From positions 62,001-126,000 of the forward strand of contig NZ_RAPY01000005.1 of NCBI RefSeq assembly GCF_003610355.1: 64,000 bases of DNA, given 5' to 3'. Below, piece after piece: positions 45,350-54,905 of the stretch. The notes under the pieces were generated by a model. The model worked only from the letters and a program-made list of their open reading frames with translations, made no database searches and was not told the origin of the DNA. Each line of letters opens with the position of its first letter. Position 1 is the stretch's first letter. This stretch comes from Sphingobacterium detergens (lineage in GTDB: Bacteria; Bacteroidota; Bacteroidia; Sphingobacteriales; Sphingobacteriaceae). The translations under genes were made by a program, and so were the position numbers.

Positions 45350-46903
45350 TTATTTCTTTACGCAACGAATAGAGAGAGCCATATCTTCTGGAACTTGATT
45401 TATAATACGCGGTTCTCCAGTCGTAGAAATAACACCTTGCGATTTATATAACGACAATGCTAATTGAGCAAATTCACTAGATCCATTTTTCAATAAATAT
45501 CTTCCTGCTTCGCCTGGATTTTCCGTTGTGCTTGTCGAGTTGGTATAATAATTTAATAATGGCAAGAAAAGAAACTCTCTGTAACGATCTGACGGATGAG
45601 TTTCAATACCAAAAAACACTCCCCCTCTTTCTTTTGAGCTTTCAATTGGAGGATAGTAGGTAAAATTACTTAGAACAGTCTTGTTGTTTGTCAACAGTAT
45701 TTCAACCTCATTTTTGGTAGGGAGTCTCCATTTGTTTAATGGCTGAACTAGCTCGCATGGATCTCCATTGTTACCGTTAATAGTTGAGTTTGGTTTTTTA
45801 TTCGCCTCAGAGCCTCTCACTTTTGGCTTTACATAATTAGGAAAGAAGTATCCATCTCTTCTGTAAGCATTATCAGCATTAGCAAAAGAGTAACTATCGT
45901 TATTTTGATCATAATATAAATTTGCATCCGCGAATTCTACCCCTGCAATTTTAAAGGTCTTATCAGTTTTAGAGCCCAATTTAAGCTGTATATCATATTT
46001 CACACCATCTTCTATAGTTAGGCCAGACAAATGAATTTGTCCCTCAATTCCGTTTATAATAACATTATACATACTAATTTCAGCTTTATTCGGGCCTGTC
46101 TTTAATACAAATGGATTACTTTTCCAGATGGAACTCGAAGGATTGACTGCTGGATAAAGCATATTTTCAGCATGCCCTTTCCCTTCATAAGTTATAGAAC
46201 CTGTATAAAAGTTTAATACCGGGGCATAAAACACGGGATTGACGTAAAGGCTTCCTATCTGCTGAATAGCACCTATATTTTCTGTATTCAAAGTTACAGT
46301 AGCTTGAGCAAACATATTCTGAAGAACAATATTTAGATTGACATCTTTGCCCGCAACGACTTTAATATCCCCTTGCCAACGAAGACGATTATTGGTATAA
46401 CCTCGATCATCATCGAAAGCTAAAAGCGTATATTCGCCAGGCGCTAAATCAAAAGAGATATCTGCATCATCGACCCCATGTATAAATCTTTTTGAAAGAC
46501 GTATATTTTCTACTGCGCCCTTCCCAGTTACGTTGATCGTATATTTTATACCTTTTTCCAATGGCTCTATAACAGCTCCGTTTGGTACAGACTCAGCACG
46601 GGTTGATCCCTTTACTACTGGTTGATTTGTGCCGACAGGAATTAGAGTCGCTATGATTTTATATTCGTCATTGAATGGAACTTCTTGAGACTGTGGTGCG
46701 GTAGATGTTATAGCATTTTTTCCATTCGAAGCTTTTGAAGAAATGTTATCGTCTAATCGAGTAAAACTTGTACCCCCCATTTTCAGTTTTACTTTGCCTT
46801 TATCCGAATCTGCGTTATATTCTTGTTTATCTTTCTGACAAGACGAGGAAAAGACTAGCGTGGCCATAAAAAATACCACGATTTTATTTAGAGTTATTTT
46901 CAT
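45350..46903 (-). CDS. Fimbrillin-like lipoprotein with FISUMP-type C-terminal domain (cassette C)
   Basis: 517 aa. Lipobox SSSC at about residue 22, then a beta-rich fimbrillin-like part (VPFNDEYKIIATLIPVG). The C-terminal third has YFFPNYVKPKVRG, GDPCELVQP, KWRLPTKNEVEILL and the end LSIRCVKK, close to the cassette A protein. Likely surface adhesin or pilus-like subunit. The 58-aa peptide gene is 42 bases upstream on the same strand. The cassette lies between a csbD fragment and the full csbD gene. Confidence 0.82.
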   Translation of the reverse strand: MKITLNKIVVFFMATLVFSSSCQKDKQEYNADSDKGKVKLKMGGTSFTRLDDNISSKASNGKNAITSTAPQSQEVPFNDEYKIIATLIPVGTNQPVVKGSTRAESVPNGAVIEPLEKGIKYTINVTGKGAVENIRLSKRFIHGVDDADISFDLAPGEYTLLAFDDDRGYTNNRLRWQGDIKVVAGKDVNLNIVLQNMFAQATVTLNTENIGAIQQIGSLYVNPVFYAPVLNFYTGSITYEGKGHAENMLYPAVNPSSSIWKSNPFVLKTGPNKAEISMYNVIINGIEGQIHLSGLTIEDGVKYDIQLKLGSKTDKTFKIAGVEFADANLYYDQNNDSYSFANADNAYRRDGYFFPNYVKPKVRGSEANKKPNSTINGNNGDPCELVQPLNKWRLPTKNEVEILLTNNKTVLSNFTYYPPIESSKERGGVFFGIETHPSDRYREFLFLPLLNYYTNSTSTTENPGEAGRYLLKNGSSEFAQLALSLYKSQGVISTTGEPRIINQVPEDMALSIRCVKK

Positions 46904-46945
46904 TTTTGATACTTTTAAGATTAAAATAGGATTTACTTATATGGC

Positions 46946-47122
46946 TTACCAATAATTATTTTCAACTTCTTCGCTTATAGTCTGTGAATCTTTCCACCCT
47001 TGTTGAGTTGCATTTGATCCACTAGCGATGCCATATTCTAATTCTATTTTCTTTACCTCAATTTTTGGCGCTTCATATATTTGTTTTGAACCGCATAATA
47101 CTTCAATTTCTGTTCTATTCAT
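46946..47122 (-). CDS. Short IELE-IASGS peptide of fimbrillin cassette C (58 aa)
   Basis: Starts MNRTEIEVLCGSKQIYEAPK, then IELEYGIASGS, a Trp and an acidic end NNYW. It keeps Y-E-A-P, IELEY and GIASGS in the same order and spacing as the peptides at 4186-4359 and 5535-5702. It has a single Cys in the N-terminal part, not seen in the others. No signal peptide. Function unknown. Confidence 0.75.
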   Translation of the reverse strand: MNRTEIEVLCGSKQIYEAPKIEVKKIELEYGIASGSNATQQGWKDSQTISEEVENNYW

Positions 47123-47532
47123 TTTTTTTGAAAAATTGTCGATATAATTCCTTAACGACTTAAATAATTATACAAACGTGGAATTAGAAACCTCTAGATA
47201 TCGCACTATACGTGCTAAAAATCAGGTTAACGTTTTCTAGGCTAAATTTTTACAATTAAATGCAAAGATAATAATTAACAACAAATATCAAAGATATGAC
47301 GAAAAAGAGTAATTCACTTCAGTTTAAAAAATTAAAAATGTGACCAGACAAATGTCTTTTTGCGAAATCAGGATGATAATCAGGGCAACGCACCTAGTAA
47401 CAGCGCAAAAAAAGACGGGTTAGAAATAAAATAGTAGAACTTTTTAATTCATTATCTTCCGACTAATTTTAAAAGATTTCCCCATAAACTATAGTACTTT
47501 CCATAAGAACTTAAGGCGAGAAAAAACAACAT
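47123..47532. other. AT-rich region upstream of cassette C
   Basis: Holds a candidate promoter (47263-47270) for the cassette and then the right repeat copy. A second TATCTTTG box lies at 47289-47296 (minus strand). No ORF. Confidence 0.5.
47263..47291 (-). promoter_or_regulatory. Candidate promoter of cassette C
   Basis: On the minus strand TATCTTTG (47263-47270) fits TAnnTTTG, with a TTG (47289-47291) 18 bases upstream of it. A transcript would start near 47256, leaving a leader of about 130 nt before the peptide gene. Confidence 0.5.
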
Positions 47533-47708
47533 AAAAAAGCGGATAACATAATGCTATCCGCTTCCTATTATCGCAAAAAAACACTTATTTCTACAAACCG
47601 TTTAACCAGCTATTTACCTCATCCTGAGTTTTACCAGTTTTCTTCTGAAGTTTACCAACCAATTCATCTTCTTTGCCTTCTGCATACAATAAATCATCAT
47701 CCGTAAGA
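47533..47708. repeat. Right copy of the ~180-bp direct repeat (within csbD)
   Basis: Covers the terminator and the 3' two thirds of the intact csbD gene; direct repeat of 45145-45322, which brackets the fimbrillin cassette. Confidence 0.85.
47537..47563 (-). terminator. Terminator of csbD
   Basis: 9-bp stem AAGCGGATA (47537-47545) with TATCCGCTT (47555-47563), U-rich tail on the minus strand, 28 bases past the csbD stop. Confidence 0.82.
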
Positions 47709-47776
47709 TCTGCATATTGCTGTTTTACTTTGCCTTTGATCTCATTCCAACGGCCTTTCCATGTTAATTCACTCAT
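47591..47776 (-). CDS. csbD: CsbD-family stress protein
   Basis: 61 aa, the usual size. MSELTWKGRWNEIKGKVKQQ and the Asp-rich turn LTDDDLLYAEGKEDEL followed by KLQKKTGKTQDEVNSWL are the standard CsbD pattern. Small cytoplasmic four-helix type protein induced by stress in other bacteria, molecular role unclear. Its 3' part is duplicated at 45.2 kb. Confidence 0.93.
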   Translation of the reverse strand: MSELTWKGRWNEIKGKVKQQYADLTDDDLLYAEGKEDELVGKLQKKTGKTQDEVNSWLNGL

Positions 47777-47988
47777 AATATCTTTCCTTTCGTTGTTTAT
47801 AAATAGAACAGCCTACGCCCAGAATCGTTTAAAGAATAATGTTATAAAATGTTAAAATCAGCACCATTTTGCATCGACTTCTTATTGCTCTACAATAATT
47901 CATTCGATAAATAAAAAAACACCAAATAATCTGGATGCTTTCGTATATTTAACTCGTAATTTTATTATAAATCTAAAAACATAGGAAC

Positions 47989-48510
47989 ATGTTCAAGACA
48001 TTATCGATATTTGGTATGCTGATTTTGGGCATCACTATGAATTCTCAGGCACAACAGGATTGCCAAGAGATAAAAGTAGCATTGAAAAAAACCAAAGCCG
48101 AAAATGAATACCTAAAAAACTCTTTAAAAATTGGAAAAGCAGTAAAAGAATTCAATACAGATAAAATTCTATTTAAGTTAACAAAAGTCGAAGGGGATTC
48201 AAAAGCACAAACCGTTACGTGTACTATCGTTTTGACTACTTCAGCGGCTAATTGGTATATTAATTCAGACGTTAGATCAATTATCGATATTGATGGCAAT
48301 GAATATCGTTTAAAATCATTCACCAATGGCGCTTCAGATTACCTAACAGCCATTCAACTAAATACGGATGTACCTATAAAATGTACCTATACATTCGAAG
48401 GTATACTACCGGCTGTGAAAATGATCAAATTATTTAAATTCGGTTATTCGCATTCGGCAGGAGAACCTTATTTTGTAGACTTTAAAGATATTACAATTGA
48501 ATGGAAATAG
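47989..48510 (+). CDS. Secreted protein of unknown function (173 aa)
   Basis: Signal peptide ends near NSQAQQ (about residue 21). A short helical segment (IKVALKKTKAENEYLKN) precedes a beta-sandwich-like part with the conserved look of DUF4352-type domains (FKLTKVEGDSKAQTVTCTIV, IDIDGNEYRLKSF). Two Cys (DCQE and VTCT/IKCT region). No family assigned with confidence. Stands alone. Confidence 0.6.
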   Translation: MFKTLSIFGMLILGITMNSQAQQDCQEIKVALKKTKAENEYLKNSLKIGKAVKEFNTDKILFKLTKVEGDSKAQTVTCTIVLTTSAANWYINSDVRSIIDIDGNEYRLKSFTNGASDYLTAIQLNTDVPIKCTYTFEGILPAVKMIKLFKFGYSHSAGEPYFVDFKDITIEWK

Positions 48511-48599
48511 CCGATCACGAAAGTCATAGGCTGAGGATTAGGTTTTCAATGATGTTTTAGATATCGTGTCGAATAATACTCCTTAACAGATAAACAGAG

Positions 48600-49220
48600 C
48601 TATTCAGAACAACGAAAACTTTCCCATAATCCATTTAGCTTTGTCCATATAGGAGCAATTCGTTCTTGTGGTGAAAACTGATGAAAAATAATTGTGTGAT
48701 CTATTCCGGCACATTTTTTTAAATGAACAGTTGCATGTAGAACAATTGGCTTTTTACCCATGTAATCCACCATATGGATGGTTCCGGTAAAGGTCGATTC
48801 GTCCTGCCCTTCCGGTTTGTATAATTTCTTGAAATGTGCCCTGGTTTTCTTGATCAGCTCCTTTGGCAGGGCGCGCTTTTCGATGTTACGATTTACGAGC
48901 CCATCGAAATACATGGCCAGATTATTTTCAACTGTTTTTGCATCAGGTGCTTGCTGCCCCTCCACATACCACAAGAAAGCATAAGACCAGTATTCATCAC
49001 TCTCGGGCTTACTCCATCCGGTTGTAAAACGTACATCTTCTACTCCTTTATAAGGAATTTTAGGTGCAAAGTCAATGGGTATCGGAAATCGTTCTATTCC
49101 CCAGTCGTCAAGACTAAGACTGTATGGAGCTTGCCAAGCTACAGGATCAAATTTTTCCTGTGCTAGCAAGCAGGGATTGATCGCAAAAGTAAAAAATAGA
49201 GAAAAAATAAACACCTTCAT
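48600..49220 (-). CDS. Secreted protein of unknown function (206 aa)
   Basis: Signal peptide ends near CLLAQEKF (about residue 21). Mature sequence has Trp/Tyr-rich segments (DEYWSYAFLWYVEGQQAPD) and two Cys near the end (KKCAGID, SFRCSE). No known motif. Convergent with the preceding secreted-protein gene and 82 bases downstream of the CapD-like stop on the same strand, though probably a separate transcript. Confidence 0.6.
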   Translation of the reverse strand: MKVFIFSLFFTFAINPCLLAQEKFDPVAWQAPYSLSLDDWGIERFPIPIDFAPKIPYKGVEDVRFTTGWSKPESDEYWSYAFLWYVEGQQAPDAKTVENNLAMYFDGLVNRNIEKRALPKELIKKTRAHFKKLYKPEGQDESTFTGTIHMVDYMGKKPIVLHATVHLKKCAGIDHTIIFHQFSPQERIAPIWTKLNGLWESFRCSE

Positions 49221-49302
49221 AACAAACTCATCTATTGCCCGTTGTATAAAGATACTTATTTTTGAGTTAAAAATGCATTTACTATTTACGTCCTGACGAG
49301 GG

Positions 49303-51213
49303 TTATTTGTCCAATGCCGAAAACATCGAATTCTGGGAGCGGTATTCGGGTACGATATCCTTAATTAACTGCACCAAATTCATTTTATCATCATTAGGAT
49401 CAGCAGCTTTCACAAGTGTACATAATTGCTCTACACGTGCCTTCTGCAATTCCAAATCGGGTGTATTAACCTTTGCAATCATTATCTTATCATGATAGGT
49501 CTTTTCGGTATTCTCCCCATTCGCAAGAAGCTCTTCAAAGATTTTCTCTCCAGGACGGAGACCTACAATTTTGATATCAATATCTTCGGGATAATTATAT
49601 CCTTTGAGCCTAATCATCTGCTTGGCCAGCTCCATAATCTTAACTGGTTCGCCCATATCAAAGACAAATATTTCCCCACCTTTACCCATTACCGCGGCCT
49701 CCTGTACCAATTGACAGGCTTCGGGGATGGTCATAAAATACCGGGTTATATTTTCATCGGTAATTGTCAACGGCCCACCCTTGAGCATCTGTTTTTCAAA
49801 CAGTGGGATGACGGAGCCATTAGAGCCCAATACATTACCAAAGCGGGTCACAATAAAGTTAGTCTTCGAATGTATATTGACCGTTGATATCGCGATTTCG
49901 GCAACACGCTTGGTCGCCCCCATTACATTCGTCGGATTCACCGCCTTATCAGTAGAAACCATCACAAATTTGGAAACATTGTATTTATCGGCCAGCAGAG
50001 CGACGTTGTAAGATCCCCATACATTAGTTAAAATAGACTCATAAGGATTGGCTTCCATTAAAGGCACATGCTTATAAGCGGCAGCATGGAAGACATAGGT
50101 AGGTTTATAAAACTGGAACAAGGTGTCCATAAAGGACTCATCCCGAACATTCCCGACAATAAAGGTACAACGGACAAAATGATTGCTGCTACTCAGTTCC
50201 TGTTGAATATCATATAAAGCGGATTCAGCCTGGTCCACCACGATAAGCTGTTTTAAGTCAGTATGGGCTAGCTGGCGCACCAGTTCACCACCGATTGAAC
50301 CCGCCCCTCCGGTTACCAAAACGATCTGGTCTTCCATCTCGGAGGCAATGGTCGGATTATCCAGATCAATCGCTTTTCGGCCTAATAAATCCTCTATACG
50401 TAAGCTCCGGATTTGTCGTGTCGCTACTTCACCTGCCAATAAACGGGCAGTATCTGGAATAATTTTAACAATTAATGGAATCGGTTCAGCGAGTTTAAAT
50501 ACCCTATTCAGTCGCTCTGGTTTGCGGTCATCCACGGCAATAATAATTTCGGATGCCTTGCCATGCCTTAATACAAAATCTTTATTTAAATCGTTTATAT
50601 CATAGATTTTAAACCCTTGAATACGGTTGCCTATACGATGTGGGTTATCGTCCATAATGGCAACGATACGGTATTTATTACGCGAAGTTGTATGGATAAA
50701 GTGAAAGGTGGTATTCCCCATATTACCCGCGCCAAAAAGGATAACAGGAATACGGTTATCTTTATTCCCCCACATCAGCTCATGATACAGTGCACGATAA
50801 AGCACCCGGCTGAAAGTCATACCGAAACCCGCAATTAATGCATGAAAAAGAAGCTGTGTATCCGAAAAAGGCAACATCGCATTATAGGAGGGATATGACC
50901 ACTCTATTCCTTTACAAATCAGTACAGCAGAAAAATAAGCCAATCCAATCGCCAGGACAATACGTTGCAATTCACGGATACCAGTCTTATGGACAACCCC
51001 CTTAAACGTACCGAAAATACAGAACCAGATCAAATAAACGACTGAAACAAGCAGCGCCTGTCTGATCATGTCGTCAATCTCTACTCCCCCTCTATGCTTG
51101 AATATAAGAACATAACTGATCAAAAATGCTGTTGCGACAATGATCATGTCTAACAGCAAAATTATCCAACGAGGTTTGTTGATAGACAAACCTTCTTTCC
51201 ATAAATTACTCAT
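49303..51213 (-). CDS. CapD/WbpM-type membrane nucleoside-diphosphate-sugar 4,6-dehydratase
   Basis: 636 aa. Four membrane segments in the first ~130 residues, a first Rossmann region (VILFGAGNMGNTTF, ~152) and the catalytic SDR domain with VLVTGGAGSIGGELVRQ (~293). The active site shows VSTDKAVNPTNVMGATKR, with the MxxxK that replaces YxxxK in this long family. It makes a UDP-4-keto-6-deoxy sugar at the membrane, likely feeding the DegT aminotransferase at 60.5 kb. Paralogue of the truncated gene at 1-1202. Confidence 0.95.
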   Translation of the reverse strand: MSNLWKEGLSINKPRWIILLLDMIIVATAFLISYVLIFKHRGGVEIDDMIRQALLVSVVYLIWFCIFGTFKGVVHKTGIRELQRIVLAIGLAYFSAVLICKGIEWSYPSYNAMLPFSDTQLLFHALIAGFGMTFSRVLYRALYHELMWGNKDNRIPVILFGAGNMGNTTFHFIHTTSRNKYRIVAIMDDNPHRIGNRIQGFKIYDINDLNKDFVLRHGKASEIIIAVDDRKPERLNRVFKLAEPIPLIVKIIPDTARLLAGEVATRQIRSLRIEDLLGRKAIDLDNPTIASEMEDQIVLVTGGAGSIGGELVRQLAHTDLKQLIVVDQAESALYDIQQELSSSNHFVRCTFIVGNVRDESFMDTLFQFYKPTYVFHAAAYKHVPLMEANPYESILTNVWGSYNVALLADKYNVSKFVMVSTDKAVNPTNVMGATKRVAEIAISTVNIHSKTNFIVTRFGNVLGSNGSVIPLFEKQMLKGGPLTITDENITRYFMTIPEACQLVQEAAVMGKGGEIFVFDMGEPVKIMELAKQMIRLKGYNYPEDIDIKIVGLRPGEKIFEELLANGENTEKTYHDKIMIAKVNTPDLELQKARVEQLCTLVKAADPNDDKMNLVQLIKDIVPEYRSQNSMFSALDK

Positions 51214-51451
51214 CTAAATTCTATAAAGATATTATATACTCTAATCGCAGAATACGATTAAAAAGTATCCCTTTCCGTAATTAAATATTTTTAAAACAAT
51301 TAATCGTTTGCGAAATTACTAAATTACAAGACAAATAATTGACAAAAAACATGCCGAATGGAGGTATCCTCTTTACCATTTTATATATTATTTTTTGCTG
51401 CTTACTATGATCATGAAACTTCAACATCATCGGAGTACGAGTGAAAATCAC

Positions 51452-51459
51452 TATCTTTG
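51452..51459 (+). promoter_or_regulatory. Candidate -7 promoter box
   Basis: TATCTTTG matches TAnnTTTG, 27 bases before the nucleotidyltransferase-family start at 51487. No clear -33 TTG. Confidence 0.4.
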
Positions 51460-51486
51460 GACAAATTATTTTTGCTAAGCATCTAG

Positions 51487-52587
51487 ATGGACAACCAACT
51501 AAAGGATATATTTTTTCAATTGCTACGAATCGGTTTATGGGGAGAAGGAACCTTATCTCTGGATCAACCAATGACAACAGATGATTGGAATAGAATATAC
51601 CGTTATGCAACCAACCATACCATAGAAGGTCTAATATATGATAGCTTCTCTTTTTTAGAAGAACATCAGCTTCCACCACAGTCGCTAAGGTTAAAATGGG
51701 CAGTACGTGTCGATCAGATTGAACGGCACAATGCAAAAATGAACAATGTCATTGCGGAGCAGTTTACTGCTTTTAGCTCTCATGGTATCCGCCCCATTTT
51801 ACAAAAAGGTCAGGGGGTAGCTTCTTATTACCGAATCCCCAACCATCGAATCAGCGGGGACATTGATTTCTGTTTTGAAGACGACGGCTATGCAAAAGCA
51901 CGGAGCTTTCTGAAAGAAAATCAGCTAAAATTTCAGGATACCGCAGGCTTCAGCTTAGATTATAACTTTAAAGGGATTCATATTGAACACCATAAAAAGA
52001 CATTTGATTTTCGTAGTCCACTTAAAAGAAGTTACCTCAAAAAACTTCTGGAAGTATATAAGGAAAAACAACAAACCGTATCGATAAATGATATTTCAGT
52101 ACGATTACTAGCGCCGGAACTACAGTTGCTCCAAGTCAATATACACATACTAAAGCATCTGATCACCTATGGTATAGGCCTACGTCAATTTTGTGATTCC
52201 GCAAGACTCTATTATCTTGTCTCTGCACAAATAAATAATGAAGCACTGCAAAAGATCTATGAAAAAACTGGTGTAATGAAATGGACACATCTCTTACACA
52301 AGATTTTGGTTGAAAATTTAGGTCTTCCTACGAGTAAACTACCTTTCCCTTACCCAGAAAATCTTGAAACCGACTGGATGCTTGATGAAGTATGGTATTC
52401 GGGAAATTTCGGTTTCAAGGACGAAAGGTTTGAAAACAGTAAAAAATCAACACGTTTTGCCCGGCCGGATTCGCCAAAACGTTTATGGCAAAATTTTAAA
52501 CGCTATGTAAAATATGCCCCACAGGAAGCTATCGCTTTTCCCCTAATTCATACTTACTCGAAGTTTTTGGGGCGAGATAGCGATTAG
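51487..52587 (+). CDS. Putative nucleotidyltransferase-family protein (NTP_transf_5-like)
   Basis: 366 aa. The pattern LQKGQGVASYYRIPNHRISG followed by DIDFCF (DxD-type) at about 115-142 fits the NTP_transf_5 group of nucleotidyltransferase-fold proteins found in capsule and exopolysaccharide loci. Helical C-terminal half. Cytoplasmic. Its acceptor is unknown. Divergent from the CapD-like gene and convergent with the sugar nucleotidyltransferase gene. Confidence 0.78.
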   Translation: MDNQLKDIFFQLLRIGLWGEGTLSLDQPMTTDDWNRIYRYATNHTIEGLIYDSFSFLEEHQLPPQSLRLKWAVRVDQIERHNAKMNNVIAEQFTAFSSHGIRPILQKGQGVASYYRIPNHRISGDIDFCFEDDGYAKARSFLKENQLKFQDTAGFSLDYNFKGIHIEHHKKTFDFRSPLKRSYLKKLLEVYKEKQQTVSINDISVRLLAPELQLLQVNIHILKHLITYGIGLRQFCDSARLYYLVSAQINNEALQKIYEKTGVMKWTHLLHKILVENLGLPTSKLPFPYPENLETDWMLDEVWYSGNFGFKDERFENSKKSTRFARPDSPKRLWQNFKRYVKYAPQEAIAFPLIHTYSKFLGRDSD

Positions 52588-52612
52588 GACGAAGGAGTCT
52601 TTTTGCATATAA

Positions 52613-52649
52613 AAGGCGTATCTCTTTATTTAATGAAAAATACGCCCTT
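52613..52649. terminator. Bidirectional terminator between convergent genes
   Basis: Imperfect stem AAGGCGTA (52613-52620) with TACGCCCTT (52641-52649) enclosing a 20-base loop, with A/T runs on both sides. Lies between the stops of two convergent genes. Confidence 0.6.
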
Positions 52650-52671
52650 TCCTCTATTATTTGGTTTTATT

Positions 52672-53628
52672 TTAGAAATCTAAATAAATCGTCTCATCCA
52701 CCACTTTTTTAACCGGCCACAGTCGTTCTGGATAATGACGTGCCTGGATCAACTCCTGAATACTCCGTTGTACCTGATCTTTATCTTCTTTATAGGTGAC
52801 ACCAAACCACTTTGCATCTGTTGGTAATACTGAAAAATTAGCAAGACCATTTTTCACCATATAATCCGGAAGGTCAGGAATAAAAAATTCTGCCTTTGGA
52901 TTTTCATAATTACGCTCGACAAAATCGGGGAATAACGCACGTGCTACGTCAAATATTTTGGGCGTAAATCCCCAAAAGTTCATAGAAACCCTCGTATTAT
53001 TGGGTAGAATTGTTTCATTTTCCTGCTGCGCATACACTATATTTTCGTCTTTACGATAAATATTAGTCCGCTCAGTCACGCTTTGCAGATGATCCGCGTC
53101 ATTGACTTCACAGACACCACGGGATACATAACCAAAATCAGACAGGGTATTCCCCACTTCAAATCCTACAAGGGACATCTCCTGATCGGTGGCTCTTTCG
53201 CGAAGAAAGTGCGCCATCTTCTGGAATGCATCATAGCCATAAAAATCATCCGCATTGATGACACAAAATGGCCCATTCACAGCCTGCTCAGCGCTCATTA
53301 CTGCATGGCCCGTCCCCCAGGGTTTCTGACGTTCAACAATACGATCTACACCAAATTTACTTAAATCAAAGTTTTGGTATACATACTCCACTTCGACTGT
53401 ATCAGGCAATTTATCACCAACATTAGTTTTCATTACCTCCAAAAACTCCTCTCGAATGACAAAAACCACCTTGCCAAAGCCAGCACGTATTGCATCATAT
53501 ATAGAATAATCAATTATCTTTTCACCAAATGGCCCAAAACTCTCTACTTGCTTTGCTGAACCATAACGGCTTGCCATCCCGGCCGCCAAAATGACCAAAA
53601 TTGGCTTTTGATCTAATATTTCCCTCAT
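52672..53628 (-). CDS. Sugar-phosphate nucleotidyltransferase family protein
   Basis: 318 aa. N-terminal ILVILAAGMASRYGSAKQVE carries the nucleotide-binding G-x-G-T/S-R signature in the form GMASRYGSAK, followed by CVINADDFYGYDAF for the metal site. It should form an NDP-sugar from a sugar phosphate and NTP. The sugar cannot be told. Alone on its strand between the convergent NTP_transf_5-like gene and gldN; probably part of the polysaccharide region. Confidence 0.85.
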   Translation of the reverse strand: MREILDQKPILVILAAGMASRYGSAKQVESFGPFGEKIIDYSIYDAIRAGFGKVVFVIREEFLEVMKTNVGDKLPDTVEVEYVYQNFDLSKFGVDRIVERQKPWGTGHAVMSAEQAVNGPFCVINADDFYGYDAFQKMAHFLRERATDQEMSLVGFEVGNTLSDFGYVSRGVCEVNDADHLQSVTERTNIYRKDENIVYAQQENETILPNNTRVSMNFWGFTPKIFDVARALFPDFVERNYENPKAEFFIPDLPDYMVKNGLANFSVLPTDAKWFGVTYKEDKDQVQRSIQELIQARHYPERLWPVKKVVDETIYLDF

Positions 53629-53816
53629 TTTTACGTTAGTTTAAAAGCGATTTTTTATTTAAAAAAGAATTATCCTAATTATATAGAACACCCTATAGGC
53701 AATATTTATACCAACCTCATTCGTTTATTATTAATAAATCATGAAATTTTAACGAAGAAAGCGAGCTGACCTATAGAAATAGAACAAACTCGCTTCCGTC
53801 CATTTAATTCATACCT

Positions 53817-54878
53817 TTACAGCTTCTCTTCCGTTGCTTTATTATTTTCTGAATTCTCAGAATTATTTTTCTCTTGCTGTTCCGACTGAGTTTTTATTTT
53901 TTCAGTCTCCGATTGATTAGATTGACTCCCTTCGAGTTCCTCCGCCTTCACTCCTTTCGGATTGCTCCATAATTTCTTTTTATAAGCGTCCAGCTTCTCC
54001 TCTACCTTCCGGCCATCTAATAATTGTCCACCATTCTCAGATTCTTTTACATTCTGTAACATACCTGGAGATGATTCACGCACAATTGTACTCGCAAATT
54101 TGTTCTGCACAAAAAAGTCATCCATGGTCATATCATAAAGCCCTTTATCTGGATCAGAAATATCTACCTGTACCAAGCTATAGCGTAATTGTGGAAAATA
54201 TAGCCAAAAAGCAGGCGTCGCACCCACAGACTCCGCTAACTCAGCAGAAGTAGTAATATTCATTAATGGAGCCACACCGATAATGCGTGTTTCCAATCTG
54301 CTCCGTTGTTTATCGAAGAAGATATCTTCCTTAACGCGAAATTTAGTCACCCTGCTTGGATCAAACTCGTTCAGGGCCATTTTGGAATCGATCTGATTTC
54401 CTTCGCCGTCAAAGATGGGTACCAACACACTATCTGCAAAACGCGCCATACCTTCCTGTGCACTTAAACGACCTTTGAAAGAATCATCATCAGGGCTATA
54501 AAGCGAAAGTTTTCCTTTTTCAATTGCTTTCATTACCACTTCAATCAAAGAGTTTCCTGGAATGGCTAAAATATAATTTTTTTCATCCTTTAGATCGATA
54601 TCACGCCATACCCGTTTATAGAAACGAATATTCTTCTTGTTCACCTCAGGATAAGCAAATGGCACCGCATCTTCCATATTGTTCGCCTGATAAAATCCAT
54701 CTGTAGTTGGAATCGTATCCGGATTAACTTCCCCCGAAACGACTGGTATCGCTGACATTACATTATTTAAAGTATCCTGTTTTCTAGGAACCGTATCTAT
54801 TGTCGTCTCTTGCTGAGCGAACAATGATCCAGTTACCAATGCCATGGTAACTGTCATTACTGCTTTCATGTTCATCAT
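53817..54878 (-). CDS. gldN: Type IX secretion / gliding protein GldN
   Basis: 353 aa. Signal peptide ends near SLFAQQET (about residue 21). Core with VWRDIDLKDEKNYILAIPGN and DDFFVQNKFAS is the GldN/PorN pattern. The C-terminal ~50 residues are low-complexity (Glu, Asn, Gln). It forms the periplasmic ring under the outer membrane with GldK. gldK is 27 bases upstream on the same strand; the motor genes gldL and gldM, which normally sit between them, are absent here. Confidence 0.93.
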   Translation of the reverse strand: MMNMKAVMTVTMALVTGSLFAQQETTIDTVPRKQDTLNNVMSAIPVVSGEVNPDTIPTTDGFYQANNMEDAVPFAYPEVNKKNIRFYKRVWRDIDLKDEKNYILAIPGNSLIEVVMKAIEKGKLSLYSPDDDSFKGRLSAQEGMARFADSVLVPIFDGEGNQIDSKMALNEFDPSRVTKFRVKEDIFFDKQRSRLETRIIGVAPLMNITTSAELAESVGATPAFWLYFPQLRYSLVQVDISDPDKGLYDMTMDDFFVQNKFASTIVRESSPGMLQNVKESENGGQLLDGRKVEEKLDAYKKKLWSNPKGVKAEELEGSQSNQSETEKIKTQSEQQEKNNSENSENNKATEEKL

Positions 54879-54905
54879 TATCGAATTTATATTTTACAGT
54901 CCGAA

